Shown: positions 34,838 through 46,541, counted from the first letter of the stretch. The stretch: 64,000 nucleotides of DNA from Nephrocerus scutellatus (GCA_947095585.1 OX352765.1:86574965-86638964), one strand, 5' to 3'. Program-made: numbers and translations. Notes: generated by a model not told the origin, from the sequence alone.

Positions 34838-37800
34838 TTATTCTGATTTCGGTGTAGTAAGTTCTGGTTGTTCTGATATTAATGTAGTAAGAACTGGTTG
34901 TTCAGGTGTCGATGTAATAAATTCTGGTTGGGCAGTTGTCGACGCTATAGATTCTGGTTGATCAGTTTTCGTTGTAATAGCTTCTGGTTGGGCAGTTGCC
35001 AGTGCTGTAGTTTCAGATTGTTCTGATTTCGGTGTAGTAAGTTCTGGTTGTTCTGATATTAATGTAGTAAGAACTGGTTGTTCAGGTGTCGATGTAATAT
35101 ATTCTGGTTGGGCAGTTGTCGACGCTATAGATTCTGGTTGATCAGTTTTCGTTGTAATAGCTTCTGGTTGGGCAGTTGTCAGTGCTGTAGTTTCAGATTG
35201 TTCTGATTTCGGTGTAGTAAGTTCTGGTTGTTCTGATATTAATGTAGTAAGAACTGGTTGTTCAGGTGTCGATGTAATAAATTCTGGTTGGGCAGTTTTC
35301 GATGCTTTATATTCTGGTTGATCAGTTTTCGTTGTAATAGCTTCTGGTTGGGCAGTTGTCAGTGCTGTAGTTTCAGATTGTTCTGATTTCGGTGTAGTAA
35401 GTTCTGGTTGTTCTGATATTAATGTAGTAAGAACTGGTTGTTCAGATGTCGATGTAATAAATTCTGGTTGGGCAGTTGTCGACGCTATAGATTCTGGTTG
35501 ATCAGTTTTCGTTGTAATAGCTTCTGGTTGGGCAGTTGTCAGTGCTGTAGTTTCAGATTGTTCTGATTTCGGTGTAGTAAGTTCTGGTTGTTCTGATATT
35601 AATGTAGTAAGAACTGGTTGTTCAGGTGTCGATGTAATAAATTCTGGTTGGGCAGTTTTCGATGCTTTATATTCTGGTTGATCAGTTTTCGTTGTAATAG
35701 CTTCTGGTTGGGCAGTTGTCAGTGCTGTAGTTTCAGATTGTTCTGATTTCGGTGTAGTAAGTTCTGGTTGTTCTGATATTAATGTAGTAAGAACTGGTTG
35801 TTCAGGTGTCGATGTAATAAATTCTGGTTGGGCAGTTTTCGATACTTTAGATTCTGGTTGATCAGTTTTCGTTGTAATAGCTTCTGGTTGGGCAGTTGTC
35901 AGTGCTGTAGTTTCAGATTGTTCTGATTTCGGTGTAGTAAGTTCTGGTTGTTCTGATATTAATGTAGTAAGAACTGGTTGTTCAGGTGTCGATGTAATAA
36001 ATTCTGGTCGGGCAGTTTTCGATACTTTAGATTCTGGTTGATCAGTTTTCGTTGTAATAGCTTCTGGTTGGGCAGTTGTCAGTGCTGTAGTTTCAGATTG
36101 TTCTGATTTCGGTGTAGTAAGTTCTGATTGGGCAGTTGTCGATGCTGTAGATTCTGGATGTTCAAGAAGTTGTCGTGGTTCAAGCATGCAACGTTTTTCC
36201 GTCTGATTCCATTGTTGGCCATATGGACATGATAGCGGAAATGCGAATCCGAAATAGCATTGAAGGAATTTCGAAGAATTTGTGTGTGGGAATACGGTTG
36301 GATATGCCGGATTCTCAAACTGTGGACAGGATTTAGTTGGGTATGCGGCCTCTTTCGTTTTATAGGGTATGCCAATGCAGTTGGCTTCTACTATATTCTC
36401 GCAACGTTCATGCATTGCATTCCATTGTAGTCCATCACGACATGATTGAATGTAAGCGTATCCATACAGGCACATTAGATATTGACTACAACGTTCGGGA
36501 TGGGGTAAATATGTAGGAGTTTCTGGATCTATGTACGCTGGGCAGATCGCATATGCTGGCATAAGATTGCTTCCTTTTTTATAAGTAGAAGTATGTGGTA
36601 TGCAACCGGCCTCCGATGAATATTCACAGCGCAAATGATCTTCATTCCATTCTAGTCCTAAGGGACATGTTACTGGGTAAGCGTATCCAAAAATGCATTG
36701 GTAGAATTTTCGACAGTCTTCAGGATGTCGGAAAAACTGTGGATACCATGCCTCGATATTTCTACAGATGTCACTTTTTACTGCCTGGTTTGGTACTTCA
36801 ACTTCGGAAATTTCAGCCTTGACTGCACATTCTGCCTGCGCTGGAGAACATCTTTTTTCCGAGTCATTCCATTGTTGCCCCTTAGGACACTCTTCTGGAT
36901 AAGCGGTTCCATAAAAGCATTGGTAGAATTTTCTACAATCCCTTGGATGTGGCAGATATGTTGGCTTTTCTGGATTCTCATACGGCGGACAAAGCTCATT
37001 ATATTCCGCCTCCTCCTCTTCTAGGTCATCTTCTATAGAATCTTCAGGAATGCATTTGGTAGTCGCAGGCAAAACACACTGTTTGAGTTCCTGATTCCAA
37101 TGTTGTCCAGAAGGACATGATATCAGATAGGCATTCCCGTACAGACATCTGTAGAATTTCTGGCAATCTTTATTGTGCCGCAAATACGTGGGAAAAAATG
37201 GATGCTCATATTCTGGACAAAGCGAAGTCTTTATCGGGCTCACTTTTGGTGCAGCAGCACCCGCACTGGGCAGGCAATTGGCTTGCTTTGGGAGGGTACA
37301 ACGATTATGCTTAACACTCCAATGTAGTCCCTTTTTACATGTTGCCTTATACGCTACGCCGTAGCGACACTCGTAGTACTTACGACACCGTTGATTGTCG
37401 CGCAGAAAAACGCGCTTACCCGGGATCTCGTATTGTGGACATAACTGATTTTTTTTTGGCCGTTGTGTCTTAGCAAATTTATTGTATACATTCGTAGCAG
37501 CCTTTTTAAGTAGGCATATATGGTGCTTTAAGCTCCATTCTTTGCCATCGGGGCAGAATACCACATAGGCGTATCCATTTATACATCGATAAATTAATCC
37601 ATTAGTGGTATCACGGTAATAACTCGGGTTGTGTGGATTCTCGAACGGTGGACAGTTTATGTTATCTACTGGCTGCACTGCAGTCTCATTTCGCTTTTCA
37701 CAAAAATATGTTTTTATATTAAACTCATATCCGTCGAGACACTGAACTGGATGGGCGTATTCATAATAGCACATGTAGTAAGAATTTGTAGAATTTCTTA

Positions 37801-38334
37801 CAAGGCCTCTGACATTTCTTATTCTTTCACAGTTGCTTTCTGAATATCTGATTTTAAAATCTATCCAAGGGTTGTGTGCACCGTTTGTTAGAATATAGTT
37901 TAAGTCACTTGAATTTTTACACATTTCATTTTCATAATCCAGGTAAAATCCGTCATAACATAACGCTGCAAAAGCGTTACCGTTTTGACAATAGTACGGG
38001 TTTCTCTTGATAGCTCTTAGAATGATCTCCTGCCCGTATGGACAATACTCAGAAGGAAACCCAACAATACTTGCATTTACATATGGCCTATGACTGGAAT
38101 TGTAATGGATCTGCGGATCAACACATATCCATTTTTCATTATCATTCAGTTGTGCTATGCCAGAGCATCTTTCTTGTGAAAAATTTCCATTGAAGCAATT
38201 GCGTATATAAGGGCCATCGGAATCATGAAGGAGCTCACTCGAAGGAGCAATGCATTCTGGATGCGAAGAGCTGAGATGGTAGGAATTACTTTCATTTAAG
38301 GTGAAGATTATCACTGCGACCCACAGAAACAATT
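34838..38334 (-). CDS. Chitin-binding (CBM14) mucin-like protein 2, exon 2
   Basis: With exon 1 at 43047-43074 it encodes 1174 residues. The acceptor is CTTCTTTTAG| before AA at 38334. The signal peptide is MRQTTYWYF-ELFLWVAVIIFTL, probably cleaved near the NESNS stretch (about residue 24). Ten chitin-binding modules begin near residues 36, 105, 176, 236, 307, 383, 458, 531, 608 and 680. Modules 1-4 and 10 have four cysteines (C1, C3, C4, C5); modules 5-9 have six, as in DCRKFYQC and the following C-G-W-C-C pattern. Aromatic residues for chitin contact (FYQC, YAYP) are kept. From about residue 730 a Thr/Gln/Pro/Glu/Ser mucin tail of about 440 residues is built from a 60-residue unit repeated seven times. 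It ends at a TAA in place of CAA. The role is inferred: a cross-linker of chitin fibrils in peritrophic matrix or cuticle, O-glycosylated in the tail. Confidence 0.87.
34861..36120 (-). repeat. 180-bp coding minisatellite, seven copies, in the gene 2 mucin tail
   Basis: Seven head-to-tail 180-base units with period exactly 180 begin at 34861, 35041, 35221, 35401, 35581, 35761 and 35941. Each is six 30-base sub-repeats and encodes 60 residues (TAQPE, TDQPE, SEQPE, SEQSE steps). Copies differ at a few bases. The second sub-block has variants that run A, A, B, A, B, C, C along the plus strand, so a two-unit (360-bp) duplication probably took place. Confidence 0.95.
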
Positions 38335-38599
38335 CTAAAAGAAGAAAAAGAGAGAGAGATAGATAAAAAAAATTATTTGTTTATTTATAACTGCTGCGCA
38401 AATATTTGAAGGATAATCAGTGGAACATTATCAAAATCGGACAATAACCAAACAACCCAATAAAACAAACGAAGTTGGTCCGGAGGTAGCGTTGCAAATG
38501 AAAAAGTCATAGTAAGCCGGCTGATTTTGATATCGATAATTGATTTCGTTTAACTAATTAGTGAACCGACCGTCAGCTGCCCAGTGGTGGCTCCCAAAG

Positions 38600-38945
38600 T
38601 GGTAAAAGAAAAATCTTGTGTTCAATTTTAACCCACTTCCTAAAGCCAAATTTTATTCAAACATTGCACACATGTGTATTTCCGATGACAACACTTTCTG
38701 TTAAAATTTTGGGGCCTTCGGGCCTCGTGGTCCGTGGGCTCCCATACAATTTTTTTTTAAATGTACCCGAATTTCTTCAAATTTTATATTTTTATAGGCT
38801 GTTTTTTAAATTCTCTATATTAACTTCGCGTGCCCGTGGCTGGCCAGATCTATTGATAAATTTTTAACCCACTTCCCCAAGCCCGATTTTATTCAAACTT
38901 TGCACACATGTGTATTTCCCATGACATTGGCTTCAATATCGGTTT
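38600..38945 (+). repeat. Dispersed tandem-unit repeat family, copy 2
   Basis: Two diverged pieces, including AATTCTCTATATTAACTTCG then CGTGCCCGTGGCTGGC (38806-38840) and the word CACACATGTGTATTTCC twice (38667 and 38903). It lies in intron 1 of gene 2. The sequence before the start word (TTTTTATAGGCTGTTTTTTA) resembles the right end of the insertion in gene 3. Confidence 0.7.
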
Positions 38946-39109
38946 AAGCATTGGTTTAAGCGTGATGACGTATTTTATGCCGGTTGACATTTCGATTCCA
39001 GCGCCACCTACATGGTCCAAAATAAACATAAACTTATTGGAGCACCAAACGAACTTATGGATTATGACTTCGCTACTTCCAGTGGCTTCGGCGTGACAAA
39101 GTTAGATAT

Positions 39110-39715
39110 ATATGCAGAAAATACCCTTAAAACCACCCTCAAGACCTCGCTAACACCATATTAATACTTCCTCAAGATCACCTTAAGACTCCCACAAGAC
39201 CACCTTAAGACTCTCTGAAGAACACATTCGAAATCCCCTTAAAACCCCCATGACCTCCCAAAATTACCTCCACAAAAACTCATCAAGACCCACTCAAGAC
39301 CTCCTTAATACCAACTCAAAATCACACTTAAGACCACCTCAAGACCACCTAAAGACCCCTCAATACTCTCTCAAAACACCCTCAAGACCCTCTTAGGACT
39401 CCAATTAATTCAATCTGGCAATTCCCTCAATACCCCTTCCAAGGGTACCTAAAAACACACTCGAGACCACCTCAAGACCCACCAGAGGACCCTCAAAAGC
39501 ACCCATTGAACCCCCTTGAAATCCTCTTAAGATCTAGTTAAAACTTCACTGAAGACTCTCTTAATTCAACGTCAATACCCCCTTAAGGCTTCCTCAAGAT
39601 CAACCCAAGATCCCCTCAAGACCACCTCAGGACCCCCTTAACACCTCAACACTCCCTGACTCATCAAAACACCCTCAAGACCTCTTGAGAGCACTCCATA
39701 TGACCCGCCCCCGAA
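39110..39715. repeat. Degenerate CTCAAGACC minisatellite
   Basis: About 600 bases of irregular steps on the theme CCNCCTCAAGACC with period near 10-15 bases and strong strand bias (few G on the plus strand). The reverse of the same motif (GGTCTTGAGGGG) occurs at 24540-24560 and 24860-24905 on both sides of MITE copy B. No coding. Confidence 0.7.
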
Positions 39716-39719
39716 AAGT

Positions 39720-41035
39720 CTTCCACAAAAACGCATACGAGACTGTCAACTGACAGCATTAGAATGAAAAAAAGCGCGACAGATTGACATATAATCCGAC
39801 AGAAAGACTGACAGACACAGGCAAGTTAATATAAAAGCATTATTTGTTGAATGTATCAACAACAAAGCAACATCAGTATTTCCACAATCGAGTTCAACGT
39901 ATCGGCAACAAAAAGCAACATCAGCATTTGCACAATCGATCGTCACACGTCACACCCAACACCCAGTGACTCACATCCATGCAATTGCTATGCTATTTTA
40001 TAACAATCAGCACATACGAGTAAAGCAATTGCATTCGCACAACGCTTAAATTAGCAAGCATTTTCAATATTACCCTTGGAAATGCTTTTTTAGCAGTACA
40101 CCACAAGAACATTTGCACAACAGGGTTCTTCCAATTTTATATACATTTCTTTAGAGTGAATTTTAAACTTTTTGTGTTTAAATTAGATTTAGAATTACTT
40201 TCAAATCTTCAAAGTTTAAAATTTAGTTTTCTTATTTTTTTGTCTTGTCAAAATGAATATTTTTAAACGGACACAAATAATAAGATATATTTAATGTTTG
40301 GATATTTCGGTGTTGTGCATCATTGTGTTTTATTTTATTAAATTAATTGTTGAACATGTTGCACAACACTGAAATACTAAGGAAACCTCATTATAGCTCC
40401 CTATGCCAGCAGTAAAACCATTGGTAAGAAATGGGGCCTCCAGCGTTTATGCGCCCATGAATCTCGCTAGTCTGGTGGCCGGAAAATGAGGAAAAATTAT
40501 AATGCTAGCGAGCTAGCAAAAAAAAAATACAAATATCAGCAGCAGCTGGAATCACAGGAGATTTACGGTCATGGTCGACCGATGCCTTAAACAGTAAACC
40601 CGATCTTACACCTACTACCTCCTGACATATTTATCGAATAAGACGAAATGCCGACATGTGCGGTGCAGTACTTCTCAGATAATCTGGATCGGTTTGTCAT
40701 CAGGCCGCTCGGATCATACAGGCTTTCTGACTTGACCAGTATTTGTCTGGCACATGTTTTAGATTTAAAGCAAAGTACCGCACAAATCGTAGGAATTTGT
40801 GTATGTGTAGACAACTAATCTGCAATCAAAGATATTTATGCGACGGTTAATAACTAAAAACTTGATAAAAAGTGCTAAGAGATACTGGCTTCAATAACCC
40901 GTACCCTGAACACAACCATGGTGTCAGGAAACAGTACACAGAGGCTAATGGGAAAGTGGACGAATAAGCGAAGAATGGCGTGACCGGCTCTATGGAAAGA
41001 TTCAGCTGTCCAATTAGCTTACTCAAGGAGCTAAT
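39720..41035. other. Intron sequence, no gene seen
   Basis: Part of intron 1 of chitin-binding gene 2. It has an imperfect direct repeat near 39850-39940 (AGCAACATCAGTATTT-type words). The short open frame at 40587-40814 on the minus strand has no recognisable domain. Confidence 0.35.
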
Positions 41036-41039
41036 TCAC

Positions 41040-42345
41040 TCTTTTTTTAAATTCTCTTCATTAACTTCGCGTGCCCTTGTGTTTTTTGTTTGTTTGTTTG
41101 TCGTGGAATTTTGCGATAAATTTTTAACCCACTTTCCAAAGCCCGATTTCATTTAAACGTTGCACACATATTTATTTCCGGTGACAACACTTTCCATTAA
41201 AATTTGGGTCCACTCGGGCTTCAGGGCCGAGGGATGCCTATAAATTTCTTTTTAAAATTACCTTGATTTTTTTCAAATTTTATACACATGTTTATCTTCG
41301 ATGGACAACAAAATTTTTTTTTAAAAATTTTGAAGACCTCAGGCCCGTGGTCGTGGGCCCCTAAGCAATTTTTTTTTTTAGAAAAATTAAGCCGATTTTC
41401 TTCAAATGTTATATATGTACATGTGTATCTCCGATGGGCAAAAAATTTATTTAAAATTTTGAAGACCTCGGGCTCGGGTTCGTGTGGCCACAATTTTTTA
41501 AAAAACTTAACCCGATTTTCTTTAAATTTTATAAACATGTGTATCCAATTTACTTAAAATTTTATAGACATGTGTAAATCCAATGGACAACACTTTTTGT
41601 AAAAGACCTCGGGTCCGTGGTCGTAGGGCCCCAAACAAATTTTTTTGAAAAACTTAACTCGATTTTCTTTAAATTTTATGCATCTTCGATGGACAACACT
41701 TTTTTTGAAAATTTTTGAGACACCAGGACTCGGGGTCGTGGAGCCCCATACAAATTTTTTAAAATAATTTAACCAATATACTTTAAATTTTATACACATG
41801 TGTATCTCCGATGGAAAATCCTTTTTGTAAAAATGTTGAAGACCTCAGCTCGGAGTTGTGGGGGCCCAAGCAAATTTTTTAAAAAACTTACCCGATTTTA
41901 TTCAAATTTTATACACATATCGTGTATAACAACACTATGATCCACAGATTTTTAAAACACAAACTCATAGACATCTCCTCTTTTCTCCTTCTCTTCCTTA
42001 ACGCCAACGCTGTGCCAAGCATATAGCCGAGCATTATAAGGGTGCGAACCCCTTGAAGCGTGCGCGAATTATAAAAAAAAATGTATCTTCGGTGGAAAAC
42101 ACTTTTTGTCCTTTGCCCTAAACAAATTTTTAAAAAAACATTAACCCAATTTTCTTCAAATTTTAAACACATGTGTATCTCCGGTGGACAACCCTTTTTG
42201 TAAAACTTTTGAAGAACCCGGGCCTAGGGATCGTGGGGCCTCATTTAAATTTAAAAAAAAATTAACCTGATTTTCTTCAAATTTTATTTACATGTGTATC
42301 TCCGATGGATACAATTTTCTGTAATTTTCTGTAAAAATCAGGCCT
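41040..42345 (+). repeat. Dispersed tandem-unit repeat family, main array
   Basis: About ten units of roughly 118-122 bases. Each has CCGATTTTCTTCAAATTTTA, then a near-palindrome TACACATGTGTAT, then CTCCGATGGACAACACTTTT and a GC-rich word (CTCGGGCCCGTGGTCGTGGG-type). The array begins with AAATTCTCTTCATTAACTTC near 41046. A LINE 3' end is inserted at 41935-42081. Short frames arise from the period but have no meaning. Confidence 0.85.
41935..42081 (+). mobile_element. CR1/Jockey-type LINE 3' end inserted in the repeat array
   Basis: About 147 bases match the last part of the LINE at 33635-34165, including GCCAAGCATATAGCCGAGCA and a terminal A-rich run. It is a very short 5'-truncated insertion splitting one repeat unit. 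Confidence 0.75.
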
Positions 42346-42568
42346 CAGGGCCTAAGTGATCCGGTATAATACTTTTAAAATGTAATCGATTTTATTTACA
42401 CTTTGCTATAACAGAATTTTAAATTCCACAAACAACAGGTTGTAAATTGTCCCAGCGGATTAGTAAAAAAGATTCCAATTTTTTCTCATATTAATCTAAG
42501 GAATCCTTCAAAATAAACACCCTGTGCATTATATAACATTCGGCTTCAGCTATTATTTGGTATTATTA

Positions 42569-42902
42569 AGAGATACAGTAGTTAGTGCGTTCGACTATTG
42601 TATGGGGGCAGGTTCAAGTATCAAATCCTAGTAAAGCACCAAAGAAATTTCGCGTTTCCAGAAATGTCTCACAAATATCCAAGAGTTTCGTATTAAAAAT
42701 TTAAAATTTTCTTGATGGTTCTGTTAATATCAAGAATAAAATCACATACATGTTGTACAACATTTGCTTTGTGTTATGACTTTAAATGGTTGTCCCCTTC
42801 TATTTGTGTGCAACAATATAACACGTACAAGACGAATGGTCGCCAGAAGCTGAATCCTGGACCACAACGATCTGTTGTTCTAGATATTATTATACTCTTA
42901 TT
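42569..42902 (+). mobile_element. tRNA-derived SINE, copy B (diverged)
   Basis: The head has a tRNA-like A box (TAGTTAGTGCGTTCG) and a B box (GGTTCAAGTATCAAATCC). The body and 3' end follow the order of the copy at 52001-51728: a CCCCTTCTATTTGTGTGCAA stretch, then ATGGTCGCCAGAAGCTGAAT, then CCTGGACCACAACG and an ATT-rich tail. Diverged but colinear. Confidence 0.6.
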
Positions 42903-43046
42903 AAGAAATGCATTTTAGGTTTGCGCAGGCAACTAAAAACTGAGACATTAATAGGACGTATGACCTCACTAGAGATGGATTTTTAGTTAACCCTTCCAAT
43001 TTTGTTTTCCAATTTAAAAAACCAAATAAAAATTTAACCAACTTAC

Positions 43047-43074
43047 CAAAGTACCAATACGTTGTTTGCCTCAT
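43047..43074 (-). CDS. Coding microexon 1 of chitin-binding gene 2
   Basis: Twenty-eight bases read ATG then RQTTYWYF plus one G, followed by GTAAGT. The junction with AA at 38334 makes GAA and a continuous signal peptide. A second in-frame ATG lies two codons upstream (43078-43080), which would add Met-Glu; I chose the ATG that aligns with genes 1 and 3. The intron is 4712 bases and full of repeats. Confidence 0.82.
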
Positions 43075-43080
43075 TTCCAT

Positions 43081-43840
43081 TTAGTTTTTCCAATTAAGGG
43101 AAACTTTAAAAAAATATATATTTCTATGTGAGTATTTTTCTTTTCGGAAACAATTTGCACATTAACCAACCATACAGTAATGAATTTCGTATAAGACTAA
43201 AGTGCTGTTTGGCTGCTACGGTAAGCATATAATAAAAATAAATCAGAGTATCAGCATAGGAGAAGGTAGTCGACATCTATTTGAACATTGATAGCAATTT
43301 TGTATTTAGATTTAACTCCTTTTCGCAACAGATATGTAACAAGGAAATATTCACAGCTTAGGTTTTAGAAGCATTAAAGTTAATTTATTATAGTAATTAC
43401 TAGTAGTATACATATATTACACGAAATGCTTATTCTATTTTTTGATAAGAATTTGTTAAAGCTTTAGAGTTAGACAAACATGCGTATGGCGATAGTGATA
43501 ACGAGTCTTAGACGACCGACTCCGACTTTTTGTTTTTTAAAGATATATCATCTCGTTAGAAGCTACCAAAAGTCGACTTTTTTCATAGCTCTAAAATATA
43601 CTTGGAGACGATGCGAGGAATTAAAACTTAAGATAACAGCTTACGCAGAGTACAGTTTCTATATTCTATTAACCAATGTTAAAAATGAAAAAACCAAAAT
43701 ATCATATTGAAAAGAAACCTGCCTCTGACAAAACTCATGTTGTTTATAGTAAAGATCAAATACATTTCGTGGCAGTCGGAGGTTGTTCAGATAAGATTCC
43801 AAAAATTTATTTCAGATAATCCTTTCAGTTGAAGGTGTAG
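43081..43840 (-). promoter_or_regulatory. Conserved 5' flank of chitin-binding gene 2
   Basis: Colinear with the flank of gene 1 and, over the first 300 bases, with that of gene 3: AAGACTAAAGTGCTGTTTGG, CATCTATTTGAACATTGATA and AGTTAATTTATTATAGTAAT (plus strand). Similarity to gene 1 continues to about 43790 (ATTTCGTGGCAG versus ATTTCGCGGCAG). This conservation suggests promoter and 5' UTR. Confidence 0.5.
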
Positions 43841-43889
43841 TTCGCGTGTTACTTATCTATATCTGTCTTTTTTTTTCACGGCACGGCAG

Positions 43890-44580
43890 CGCAAGGGGTT
43901 TGCAGTCACCCGTAGTCGGTGATAAAACCATTATGATGCCAACAAGGAAGGGTGGAGGATCCTTGTAGATGAACTAATTCAGTGACTAGCTGAGGCATTG
44001 ATTTATGCCCAAGGCTACGTGGACGATACAGTCATCGTCGCAAGACGGAAGTTCGAGGAAGTGTTCTGTGGCATACTTCAAAACGGATAAACCACCAGGA
44101 GCATATGGTGCCTAGAAGTGAATGTAGGAGCGATAAGCCACGAAGCATATTCCAGGTAGAAGTACATGCCATCGAAATATGTGCTCACTTTAATATGGAA
44201 AGAAATTTAGTGTGGCAAGAAGAAGCCATCATGACAGACAGCCAACCTGCGCTTAGAGCTCTAGATGTATTCCCAATTCTCGCCAAGACTGGTGGAGGAG
44301 TGCAAAGCGAGGCTAAACAGAATTGGCGAAGTCCATAAAGTTTTCTTTTTACTGGGTGTTAGCACGCACTGGTATAGAAGGCAATGAATCCGTGGATAGG
44401 CTCGCTAATAATGAGCCAGAAACTTCGCTTGTAGGGCCAGCACAATTATGTGGCATCATCATTATATTTGGCTCTATAACCGGCGTCCGGTGCTGGCCTC
44501 ACGCAAAAAATCTCTCCACCGGTCTCTTTCAGCGTAGCTTTGGCCGGCCTCGCTGTCGTGTTCGACTAATCCTAAAGCAA
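43890..44580 (+). mobile_element. R1/LOA-like LINE fragment with RNase H
   Basis: Damaged RT pieces (a GYVDDTVIVARRKFEE stretch at 44011-44060, where the YADD box has become YVDD) lead into an RNase H segment: SIFQVEVHAIEICAHFNMER, EEAIMTDSQPALRAL and, after a frameshift, GIEGNESVDRLANNEPE. It is the same family as 3.1-4.5 kb. Confidence 0.75.
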
Positions 44581-44839
44581 AGAACTTTCCGAGCAGGATC
44601 ATAATGGCTCATGCGAGCTAGTTGTCCTGCCAACCGGAGTCTACCGAGCTTAATTATTTTCACAATGTCGACATCGCAGTAACGCTCGTAGATCTCATCA
44701 TTATAGAGTACTTATGCCTTTTGCTAAGCAACCAAGTCTCTGATCCATAATTATGTGAGCACTGGTATGACCATTGTCTTACACACCAGCAGATTGGATG
44801 TTATGGAACGGAACTCCAAATCAGCCTCGGATACACTGA

Positions 44840-45265
44840 TGAACAACGACGACCACGGCAACGAATACGGCTAAACGATTTAATAATTTTCTCTTGGAAC
44901 GTACGCTCACTGTATAGAGCTCGAGCTGCAAAGCAGCTAGCTGATACCCTGTCTAAATATAATGCTGACATAACAGCAATTAAGGTGATGCGGTGATACA
45001 TATATTACAGCTGTCATGCAAGACATCATGTGCTCGGGGTGGGGTTTCTAGTCGGCAAAAGAATGAAACTCACCGTTATCGGCTTTAAAGCAGTAAATTA
45101 ACAGCTATGCACCATTCGGAGCAGATTTTAAAACACAAGCCTCATAAACGTTCACGCACCTACCGAGGATTCCCCAGATGATAAAAAAAGAAGAATTCTT
45201 TGAATCAATCGAACAGGAACTTCATGCCTGTCCTCAGTATGATGTAAAAATCTTTCTGGGCCAAA
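44840..45265 (+). mobile_element. RTE-type LINE endonuclease fragment
   Basis: It shares TCTTGGAACGTACGCTCACT and CGAGCTGCAAAGCAGCTAGC with the 57.7 kb copy (reverse strand) and carries GVGFLVGKRMKLTVIGFKAV. It ends at VKIFLG, 5' and 3' truncated. Confidence 0.75.
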
Positions 45266-45284
45266 ATAGGTATGGAGATTCAGG

Positions 45285-45690
45285 CAAAACTTTTTTATAT
45301 CCATTGACACATGCCACACAGTCCTTTATTATTTGTTAATAATTGCCAAAATATCTGTTTTTGAGGTCGGGCCTATTTCAAAAGCATTTTCTTTTTTCCA
45401 CGCATCACACACGCAGGATATCAAAATTGGTTACTAACATTTAGCTTCTTAAAAATTTTCAAAAAAAATTCAAACGCCACAAGCAGAATATAAAAAATGC
45501 TATCTTGAACTTAAACACTCACAAAATTTCAGCTCTCTAGGTGGTGTGAAAGTTGGTTATAAAGCATCTCAAAAAATGTGAAAAATCAATTTCACACGCG
45601 TAACAGGAGCCAAACGCGACACGCCCGACGCGTTACATTTCAAGTCAAGTTAAATAAAAGTTTTTAAAAAAACAGCGAAACTTAGTTTTT
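45285..45690. repeat. Dispersed repeat with CACACGCGCCACGCG motifs, copy 2
   Basis: Matches 25195-25790 in the same orientation: ACACAGTCCTTTATTATTTG, AATATAAAAAATGCTAT, CTCACAAAATTTCAGCTCTC. Copy 1 is inside intron 1 of gene 1 whereas this copy lies between genes 2 and 3, so it is a mobile or dispersed sequence rather than part of the gene duplication. Confidence 0.6.
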
Positions 45691-46165
45691 GTATATTTAT
45701 TACAAAAATGTAGATTTTAAAAAACCAACCTAAAGGTTTAAATAAAATCGGGCTAATTTTGAAGCAATTTATATGTGAACACTTTGAATAAAATCGGTTA
45801 TTAGGAAGTGATTTAAAAATATATCACACGATTTGGCCAGCCAGCCATATCTCTCAAAAACTCTTTATGTAATATGTGTACTATACCTAGAAAAAAATTC
45901 AGGCTAATGTTTCAATTATTCTGTTTTTATTGTTTTATTTAAATATAAAGTTATTATGTCCTTATTGAAAACCCCTTCTGGTTGTTCAGATGTCAATGTA
46001 GTAAGTCCTGGTTGTTCATATTTCGTTATTGTGTGTTTTGGTTGTTCAAGTGTCAATTCAGCTGTCGATCTAGTTAGTTTAGATTGTTCAGGCGTCGGTG
46101 CAGTAGATTCTGGTTTTTAAGGTGGCGATCTAGTAAGTTTTGGTTGTTGTCGATGAAGTAAAAAC

Positions 46166-46541
46166 TGGTTGTTCAGATGTCAAAGTAGACGATTCTGGTT
46201 GTTCAGTTTGTAATGTTGTAGATTCTGATTTTACAGATGTCAATGTTGGAAGTTCTGGTTGTTCAGGTTTCGATGTAGTTACTTCTGGTTGTTCAGTTGT
46301 CGATGCAGTAGATTCTGGTTGGTCAGGTGGCAAAGTAGTGGTTTCTGGTTGTTCAGATGTCAAAGTAGACGATTCTGGTTGTTCAGTTTGTAATGTTGTA
46401 GATTCTGATTTTACAGATGTCGATGTTGGAAGTTCTGGTTGTTCAGGTTTCGATGTAGTTACTTCTGGTTGTTCAGTTGTCGATGCAGTAGATTCTGGTT
46501 GGTCAGGTGGCAAAGTAGTGGTTTCTGGTTGTTCAGATGTC
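46166..46541 (-). repeat. 180-bp duplication in the gene 3 mucin tail
   Basis: Two nearly identical 180-base units sit head to tail (plus-strand GTTCAGTTTGTAATGTTGTA at 46201 and again at 46381), each of six 30-base sub-repeats. The period equals that in gene 2 but the unit sequence differs, so the two expansions arose separately from the same 30-base ground repeat. Confidence 0.9.

Noticed and set aside
34861..36120. CRISPR-like regular repeat spacing
   Set aside because: The repeats are contiguous, coding, and have no unique spacers; the host is an animal.
25195..45690. The shared 25.2-25.8 and 45.3-45.7 kb blocks as part of the gene duplication unit
   Set aside because: One copy is inside intron 1 of gene 1 and the other lies between genes 2 and 3, so their positions are not equivalent; a dispersed repeat explains them better.
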